Part shown: piece by piece, positions 58,708-64,000 of the stretch | How the letters are laid out: the number at the start of each line of letters is the position of its first letter | Numbering within the stretch: position 1 is the first letter of the stretch | From: Arenibacter sp. P308M17 | GTDB lineage: Bacteria; Bacteroidota; Bacteroidia; Flavobacteriales; Flavobacteriaceae | Direction: 5' to 3' | NCBI RefSeq assembly: GCF_003426735.1 | Contig: NZ_QVON01000004.1 | Coordinates: 124,001 to 188,000 of the forward strand | Length of the DNA: 64,000 nt | Position numbers and translations under genes: made by a program | The notes under the pieces: model-generated | The model's input: only the letters and a program-made list of their open reading frames with translations | Database searches by the model: none | What the model was told of the DNA's origin: nothing

Positions 58708-60108
58708 ATGGGAAAATGGTTTCGCAGATTGCTTAGAGTTATAGGGGTGCTGATCCTACTACTGGTGGTTCTTTTCTTTTTTGCAACCAGCACTATTGAT
58801 ACCACACCCTATTTTGAGACCGAATATTACAGGAATACTATTGAAAATATTGAGGAAGCCTTTAAAAATAAAACCGAGGCAAAAGGCCCTATGCTTGCCG
58901 GATTCGCAAGGACCAATATAACCCCAAAGATCATAAGCGGTACTTCGGACCCCACCAAAGGCGAATTCAACAATATTAAAATGGCCGGTTATGGTAGTGG
59001 CAAAATAGCAACGGCTGTTCATGATTCCATTTTCGCCAAAGCCATCGCAATTGAAGTGAATAATGAAACCGTTGTTTTTATCAATGCCGATCTGGTGGCA
59101 ATACCGGAAGAGGTCGTTAAAAAAGTAACTGACAACCTAAGGGGCAAAATATCCAGAAAACAGCTTTTTTTTGGGGCTACCCACACCCATTCCAGTATTG
59201 GCAATTGTATGCCCGGGTATGTGGGCAAAAGTTTCGGTGGGGAATATCGGCCAGAAGTAGTGGAGTGGCTTGGGCAAAAATTTTCTGCCCTTATTATACA
59301 GGCTTTGGCAGACAAACAGCCCTCACAATTTTCTTCGGGCTATATTAAAGTCCCCAATTTGGTACGCAATAGGATCATAGGCGAGTCCGGTAGGCTCAAT
59401 GACAAACTGGATTTAATAGCATTTACACAGGAAAACGGTAAAAAAGCTACCATTGGCGCTTTTTCAGCCCATGCTACCGTAATTGGCACCGACAACGAAC
59501 AATATACCGGGGACTATCCAGGCTACTTTCAGCGCCATTTGGAAGAAAATGGTGTTGACCTGGCCCTCTTCTTTGCCGGTACCGTAGGAAGCCACAGTAA
59601 CCAAGGATTGGGCGAGAAATTCGAAAAAGCCAAATTTATTGGGGAAACCCTTGCCGACTCGGCACTATCGGCCTTGAACAAAATGGAATATAGGACAGAT
59701 ATGGATCTGACCACTATATCTTCGAAAATAGAAATCCCGAAATTGCAATTCCTGTACATATCGGACCGCCTACGTCTTTCCCCCTACCTTGGAAGTAAAC
59801 TGATGCCTAAGACGAACCCTATCCATATACAAGGTCTTAAACTAAGTAATCTCATTTGGTTGGCCCTGCCATATGAATTGAGTGGGGAATACGGTCTGGA
59901 TTTAAAAAATGCCCTGGAACTTCAGGGGTACAATTCCGTTCTCAGCAGTTTTAACGGGCAGTATTTAGGCTATATCGTACCTCAAAAATATTATTATTAC
60001 GACACCTATGAAGCGCGCTTAATGGGATGGTACGGGCCAAGTATGGGCGATTACCTAATGGAGCTCAATTTTAAAATGGCCAATGAACTAACGCATACCA
60101 AGCTATAA
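58708..60108 (+). CDS. Neutral ceramidase family hydrolase (2 of 3), membrane-anchored
   Basis: The product is 466 residues from ATG 58708. An N-terminal helix (about residues 9-28) anchors or exports it. Family segments are MLAGFARTNITPK, GKIATAVHDSIFAKAIAIEV, NADLVAIPEEV, the metal/catalytic LFFGATHTHSSIGNCMPGY, FSAHATVIGTDN, ALFFAGTVGSHSNQG and FNGQYLGYIVP with the following YYYYDTYEARLM. The H-T-H and the later histidine region are retained, so it should be active. Compared with copy 1 it keeps the C-terminal part that reaches the YLGY...E block. Confidence 0.86.
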   Translation: MGKWFRRLLRVIGVLILLLVVLFFFATSTIDTTPYFETEYYRNTIENIEEAFKNKTEAKGPMLAGFARTNITPKIISGTSDPTKGEFNNIKMAGYGSGKIATAVHDSIFAKAIAIEVNNETVVFINADLVAIPEEVVKKVTDNLRGKISRKQLFFGATHTHSSIGNCMPGYVGKSFGGEYRPEVVEWLGQKFSALIIQALADKQPSQFSSGYIKVPNLVRNRIIGESGRLNDKLDLIAFTQENGKKATIGAFSAHATVIGTDNEQYTGDYPGYFQRHLEENGVDLALFFAGTVGSHSNQGLGEKFEKAKFIGETLADSALSALNKMEYRTDMDLTTISSKIEIPKLQFLYISDRLRLSPYLGSKLMPKTNPIHIQGLKLSNLIWLALPYELSGEYGLDLKNALELQGYNSVLSSFNGQYLGYIVPQKYYYYDTYEARLMGWYGPSMGDYLMELNFKMANELTHTKL

Positions 60109-60119
60109 AACCATTAACA

Positions 60120-61685
60120 ATGAAAACTGTGAAAAAGGGATTGAAAATATTTGGGATCGTTATCCTTTTGGTCTTATTGGTCGGGGCATCGATTGTGATG
60201 TACAATTGGCGCGATCGCCATCCAGATTATTCCATCGATCTTAAAATAGAAAACAAAACGCCGCAACCCATTACGGCCGGATTTTCCAAGAAACCCATTA
60301 CCCCTACCATTGTGGATACCTGGAACGATGCCAATGGAAACAATAAATATAGCATGGATGAAGGCGACACCTATAACGACAACAATAACAATGGGAAATT
60401 TGATGCCTACTGGATAGCAGGAATGAGCAATGCCAAACCTGCACAGGGGGTGCATGACGATGTTTGGTCTCGGGTAATGGTGATCGATGATGGCAATAGC
60501 AGGATAGCCATGATTTCCATGGACGCCATTGGTTTTTTACATGGCGATGTAATCGACATCAGAAAACGAATCCCTGCCGAACTGGGAATAGATTACACCC
60601 TATTGTCCTCCACACATACCCACGAGAGCAATGATCTTGTAGGCATTTGGGGTGAAAACATATTTAATTCGGGAGTAAATCCGGAAATGATGGAATACGT
60701 CAAATCTCAAACCGTCGCCGCCATTACCGAGGCCGCCAATAATTTACGTCCGGCCAAATTGGTTTTTGCCGAGGATCTTTCCGGGGAAGATGGCAAACTC
60801 ATCAAAGACACCCGAAAACCAATTGTTAAGGCTACCGGGATACATCTAATGCAGGTCCTTGATGCCGAAAACGATACCACCATGGGAACCATTATCAATT
60901 GGGCCAACCACCCGGAAACCTTATGGGCCCAGAATTTATTGATCAGCTCGGATTTTCCACATTATATACGGGAAGCCATGGAAAATGGTGTCTACAATGG
61001 AGAGGAATTGATGGATGAAGGACTGGGCGGGGTGACCATTTATTTTTCGGGAGCCATTGGTGGACTAATGGCACCGCACCCCTCCTTGGGCATTCCAGAT
61101 CCCTTTACCGGAGAAGAATATTTTGAACCCACTTTTGACAAGGCCAAGGCATTGGGGGATCAAATTGCCCTAATGTCCCTTAAGGCCCTAAAACAAAATG
61201 GCGATACTTTGACCAATTCCAATATTTCGTTGAGGGCCAAAACCATATATGCACCTTTGAACAATACCACCTTTAAGATTGCCAGTGGTATGGGCCTAAT
61301 AAAAATGGGCATGCCGGAATATTTTAAATCCAGAACGGAAGTGGGCGCCATTCGCATAGGCCCTGCCCTATTCTTAAGTATCCCTGGGGAAATATATCCC
61401 GAAATTGTATATGGTGGCATAGAGGCTCCAGAAGGGCGGGAGTTTAACATCCAGCCTATGGAGATACCGCCACTCCAAAATTTGATCAAGGACAAGTATA
61501 AATTTTATTTAGGTCTTTCCAATGATGAAATTGGATACATCATACCAAAAAGTGAATGGGATACGGGAAAACCTTACCTCTATAATGATGAGAGCGATAC
61601 CTATGGGGAAGAAAATTCTTTGGGACCGGAAACAGGGCCCATAATTTATAAAGCACTGGCGGAAGTCATTAAGGAATTGGACTGA
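60120..61685 (+). CDS. Neutral ceramidase family hydrolase (3 of 3) with EF-hand-like insert
   Basis: The product is 521 residues with an N-terminal helix (about residues 7-27). Family segments are AGFSKKPITP, PAQGVHDDVWSRVMVIDDG, MISMDAIGFLHGD, the metal/catalytic LLSSTHTHESNDLVG, INWANHPETLWAQN, YFSGAIGGLMAPH, LSIPGEIYPEIVYG and LGLSNDEIGYIIP. Between the first two segments it has a 33-residue insert rich in Asp and Asn with two EF-hand-like calcium loops (NDANGNNKYSMDEGD and DNNNNGKFDAYW), absent from copies 1 and 2. It is the last gene of the plus-strand group. Confidence 0.86.
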   Translation: MKTVKKGLKIFGIVILLVLLVGASIVMYNWRDRHPDYSIDLKIENKTPQPITAGFSKKPITPTIVDTWNDANGNNKYSMDEGDTYNDNNNNGKFDAYWIAGMSNAKPAQGVHDDVWSRVMVIDDGNSRIAMISMDAIGFLHGDVIDIRKRIPAELGIDYTLLSSTHTHESNDLVGIWGENIFNSGVNPEMMEYVKSQTVAAITEAANNLRPAKLVFAEDLSGEDGKLIKDTRKPIVKATGIHLMQVLDAENDTTMGTIINWANHPETLWAQNLLISSDFPHYIREAMENGVYNGEELMDEGLGGVTIYFSGAIGGLMAPHPSLGIPDPFTGEEYFEPTFDKAKALGDQIALMSLKALKQNGDTLTNSNISLRAKTIYAPLNNTTFKIASGMGLIKMGMPEYFKSRTEVGAIRIGPALFLSIPGEIYPEIVYGGIEAPEGREFNIQPMEIPPLQNLIKDKYKFYLGLSNDEIGYIIPKSEWDTGKPYLYNDESDTYGEENSLGPETGPIIYKALAEVIKELD

Positions 61686-62081
61686 TCAGGCAAGAACACC
61701 CCTAAAGTCTCCTCAAGCGGACAGTTCTTGACAATACTATACCAAGGTTGTAGCCAATGGGCAATAGGCAATAAATATAGAAATAAGAAGTTATAATCGC
61801 AGCGAATAGCATTCGCCAATTGCTTAACCATAATATAATTTACCAAGGAATTTTATTGCTTTTCAAAACCTATGTACTTTTAGTCCAAAGTGGCTTAGTT
61901 GCAAATACAAAGTTCCTTCCCCTTTCTGGGGAAGGAGTTTTTTAGTGGTCCCAAAATTAGTTAAAACCCCGCATGCAGGAGTGGGCAATAAACCACACTT
62001 CATTGAATTAATAAAAGAGATCACATTTTTTAATCAATTTCCCATAACTTTATGGTTCTGTTACCTCCAGCACCTGATTAC
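61686..62081. other. Intergenic region after the hydrolase locus
   Basis: No gene. It contains weak 'gggcaataggcaata' repeats near 61757, a hairpin with T-run (61914-61943), and A/T-rich sequence before the nuclease gene. Confidence 0.5.
61914..61943 (+). terminator. Hairpin with T-run downstream of the hydrolase locus
   Basis: The stem tccttcccc / ggggaagga (9 bp, loop tttct) is followed by g and six T. It is 230 bases past the last ceramidase-like stop codon, so it ends a long 3' untranslated region or another transcript. Confidence 0.7.
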
Positions 62082-63461
62082 ATGTACACCATTATTGACA
62101 TTGAAACAACCGGAAACGGGATAAAAGGAAATAAGATTACAGAAATCTCCATTTTCAAATTCGACGGTCATGAAATAATTGATGAATATACTTCACTAGT
62201 AAACCCGGAATGTGAAATTCCCTACTTTATAACGGGATTGACGGGTATCGACAATGATTTGGTGCGCCATTCCCCTACCTGGACACAAATAGCTGCAAAG
62301 GTATTGGAAATAACGCAGGACACCATATTTGTGGCCCACAGTGTAAATTTTGATTACAACGTCATCAAAAATGAATTTCAAAATATAGGGATTCATTTTT
62401 CCCGCAAAAAATTATGTACGGTACGACTGTCCAGAAAACTTATCCCCGGCCTAAACTCCTATAGCTTGGGAAAATTATGTACATCCCTGAATATTCCCCT
62501 AACGGATCGCCATAGGGCCAAGGGAGACGCCCAAGCCACAGTTATTTTATTCAAAAAACTACTGAGGACCGAAGGCGCTGAAAAAGTGTTTAAAACCTTT
62601 CTAAATTCGCGTTCACAAGAAGCCACTTTGCCACCTTTGTTGCCCAAGGAAATTTTTGAAAGTCTGCCCAATTCCCCAGGTATTTATTATTTTAAAGACG
62701 CAAAGGGAAGCATTATATATGTGGGCAAAGCCATTGATATCAAAAAGAGGGTACTAGGCCATTTCTATGACAAGGCCGACAAGGAAATTTTAATGTGCAA
62801 GGCCACGCACGACATTGATTATGAATTATCGGGGAACGAACTAATTGCCCTTTTAATGGAATCCGCAGCTATTAAACAGCATTTTCCTATATACAATCAG
62901 AGTCAGAAACGTATGCCAACGGAATATGGCATTTTTACCTATGAGGACAGGAACGGAATACGACATCTGGCATACAACAAATTAAAATTGACCCCGAACC
63001 CCTTATCCACTTATAATACCATAACGGATTGTAGATTGCTTTTGGAGGAACTGTGCAAAAACTTCGGACTATGTCCTAAATTCTGTCATTTACAGGAAAA
63101 TATTGTTAGCTGTTCCCATTATACCATTGCCAACTGCAATGGTATATGCAGGGGAACGGAATCGCCAATGGAATATAATATTAAAGTACAAAACGCTATT
63201 GATGCCCTGAAGGACAAATACCGGAATTTAATAATCAGGGAAAAGGGCCGAAACCCCAAGGAAGAGGCCTTTGTTCTGATTATTGACAACAAATACAAAG
63301 GCTATGGATTCCTACCACGGCAGGAGCAAATAAATAGTATTGACGCTCTGGAAAATTTTTTGGAACTACAAAAGGAAAATATGGATACCAAACGGATTTT
63401 ATCGTGGTATTTAAGAAAATACCCGAACAAGGCCATTCAATTCTCCCCGCTTTCTATTTGA
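62082..63461 (+). CDS. DnaQ-type exonuclease fused to GIY-YIG (UvrC/Cho-like) nuclease
   Basis: The product is 459 residues from ATG 62082 (the ATG at 62052 adds ten poorly conserved residues). Residues 1-165 are a DEDD 3'-5' exonuclease: YTIIDIETTG, FVAHSVNFDYNVI, LCTVRLSRKLIPGL and the HRAKGDAQAT ending (DEDDh His/Asp). Residues about 195-275 are a GIY-YIG domain (NSPGIYYFKDAKGSIIYVGKA, KKRVLGHF). The rest resembles the C-terminal extension of UvrC/Cho-like proteins, with several cysteines (NFGLCPKFCHLQ, SCSHYTIANCNGICRG). This pairing is known from bacterial repair nucleases and suggests a role in DNA repair. It is transcribed apart from the hydrolase locus. Confidence 0.88.
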   Translation: MYTIIDIETTGNGIKGNKITEISIFKFDGHEIIDEYTSLVNPECEIPYFITGLTGIDNDLVRHSPTWTQIAAKVLEITQDTIFVAHSVNFDYNVIKNEFQNIGIHFSRKKLCTVRLSRKLIPGLNSYSLGKLCTSLNIPLTDRHRAKGDAQATVILFKKLLRTEGAEKVFKTFLNSRSQEATLPPLLPKEIFESLPNSPGIYYFKDAKGSIIYVGKAIDIKKRVLGHFYDKADKEILMCKATHDIDYELSGNELIALLMESAAIKQHFPIYNQSQKRMPTEYGIFTYEDRNGIRHLAYNKLKLTPNPLSTYNTITDCRLLLEELCKNFGLCPKFCHLQENIVSCSHYTIANCNGICRGTESPMEYNIKVQNAIDALKDKYRNLIIREKGRNPKEEAFVLIIDNKYKGYGFLPRQEQINSIDALENFLELQKENMDTKRILSWYLRKYPNKAIQFSPLSI

Positions 63462-63466
63462 ATTTA

Positions 63467-63564
63467 ACCTCCCCCAGAACTGCCCGAAAAGGCAGTTCTG
63501 ACCCTGCCTACCGGCAAAGGCAGGCCCGTCCGAACGATCCGGGCGGACTCTCCCAAGGAGAGGT
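63467..63564. repeat. Family A modular palindromic repeat, copy 4 (longest form)
   Basis: The core acctcccccagaactgcccg ... gaggt carries two inserted modules: cctgcctaccggcaaaggca and a cccgtccgaacgatccgggc type palindrome. More G/C-rich inverted sequence follows to about 63640. It starts 5 bases after the nuclease stop codon. Confidence 0.75.
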
Positions 63565-63676
63565 GAACCCGTCCCCGGCACGGGCGGATTGGTGAGCCAG
63601 AGGCAGATTCCCGTCCGAACGGCATACGGGCGGGCATCGGGGAATTATTTAGTTTAAAAAAAGTGATATTTACGGC

Positions 63677-63805
63677 CTATTTTTTGTTACCACTGTTCAT
63701 CAACATCAACACGGCGGTAACCAGACCAACACAAACAGCGCCAAAAACGGAAATCATTATAATCCCATTGCTCCAATTTACTAATGGTAAATATTGTAAT
63801 ATCAT
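63677..63805 (-). CDS. Small single-helix membrane protein, 42 residues
   Basis: The product is MILQYLPLVNWSNGIIMISV... to ...LMLMNSGNKK, one transmembrane helix (about residues 14-36) and a basic tail. A longer frame runs upstream to 63895 but overlaps the end of the neighbouring gene, so the inner Met at 63805 is preferred. I recall similar short proteins beside this MBL-fold/rhodanese gene in other flavobacteria, from memory only. Function unknown. Confidence 0.6.
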   Translation of the reverse strand: MILQYLPLVNWSNGIIMISVFGAVCVGLVTAVLMLMNSGNKK

Positions 63806-63876
63806 AGGTACTAATTTTAAGTATAGTAGGCTAAAATATATACAAAGAGGACTATAAAATATGATAAATATCACTT

Positions 63877-64000
63877 TTAAAGCGTAGTAGGACAAACGTA
63901 GTCGGTTACCTTATATCCCGAAGCCTTTATTTGTTCAAAGCCACCTCCTATATCCACCAAGTTATGAAGGCCCCTACTTTTTAAAATGGATGCCGCTATA
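63877..64000 (-). CDS. C-terminal end of an MBL-fold metallohydrolase / rhodanese protein (partial)
   Basis: Only the last 40 codons are in the window. They read ...ASILKSRGLHNLVDIGGGFE, then QIKASGYKVTDYVCPTTL and a stop. AASILKSRG...NLVDIGGGF is the end of a rhodanese domain (the helix after the active-site loop and the final strand). The CPTTL tail is typical of the flavobacterial MBL-fold proteins with rhodanese domains, which act on sulfur compounds such as persulfides. The rest lies beyond the right edge. Confidence 0.75.
   Translation of the reverse strand, partial: IAASILKSRGLHNLVDIGGGFEQIKASGYKVTDYVCPTTL

Overview
The window looks like chromosome from a marine member of the Flavobacteriaceae (Bacteroidota). 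The evidence is a type IX secretion (T9SS) plug protein, two proteins with T9SS type B sorting domains, two SusC/SusD pairs, a Na+-translocating NADH:quinone reductase operon followed by ApbE, Bacteroidota-type -7 boxes (TAnnTTTG), and intergenic regions full of short tandem repeats and modular palindromic repeats. I could not assign a genus from sequence alone. No rRNA, tRNA, CRISPR array, intact insertion sequence or phage gene was seen.

Layout. 0-7.3 kb: a surface-protein locus with two paralogous T9SS type B proteins flanking a 1,534-residue collagen-like protein that has about 370 uninterrupted Gly-X-Y triplets. 7.3-14.7 kb: mostly housekeeping and envelope genes (M15 peptidase, M48 metallopeptidase, a 55-residue membrane protein, an ankyrin protein, gpmI, map, a methyltransferase), separated by repeat-rich gaps. 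14.7-22.3 kb (minus strand): nqrABCDEF with a strong terminator, then a small protein and apbE, whose product flavinylates NqrB and NqrC. 22.4-25 kb: T9SS plug protein and a glycerophosphodiester phosphodiesterase. 25-31 kb: a minus-strand set (aldolase of the DapA/NanA superfamily, a membrane PHP protein translationally coupled to a membrane-anchored GH31 glycosidase) divergent from an AraC-type regulator. 31-48 kb (minus strand): an FG-GAP/UnbV lipoprotein, SusD, SusC, a polytopic membrane protein, a second SusD and SusC, and a PKD lipoprotein. 48.5-61.7 kb (plus strand, divergent from the PKD-SusC-SusD operon): ceramidase-like hydrolase, PqaA-like protein, alpha/beta hydrolase, YdjC/ChbG deacetylase, BASS-family transporter, FucP-like MFS transporter, a truncated and an intact esterase in tandem, a BNR/sialidase-like protein, and two more ceramidase-like proteins. 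62-64 kb: an exonuclease/GIY-YIG fusion nuclease, a 42-residue membrane protein, and the 3' end of an MBL-fold/rhodanese gene.

How they work together (inference). The 25-62 kb stretch behaves like a nutrient-acquisition locus. SusC/SusD pairs and surface lipoproteins would bind and import a substrate. Three members of the neutral ceramidase family, several esterases, a deacetylase, a sialidase-like beta-propeller and GH31 would take it apart, and two inner-membrane transporters would take in the products. The repeated ceramidase-type enzymes make an amide-linked lipid or glycolipid (sphingolipid or ganglioside-like) one possible target, but nothing in the sequence proves the substrate. The most unusual structural features are the collagen-like gene, the long inverted dispersed repeat bracketing 31 kb, and nested modular palindromes in which one repeat has a 51-bp module inserted in its loop.
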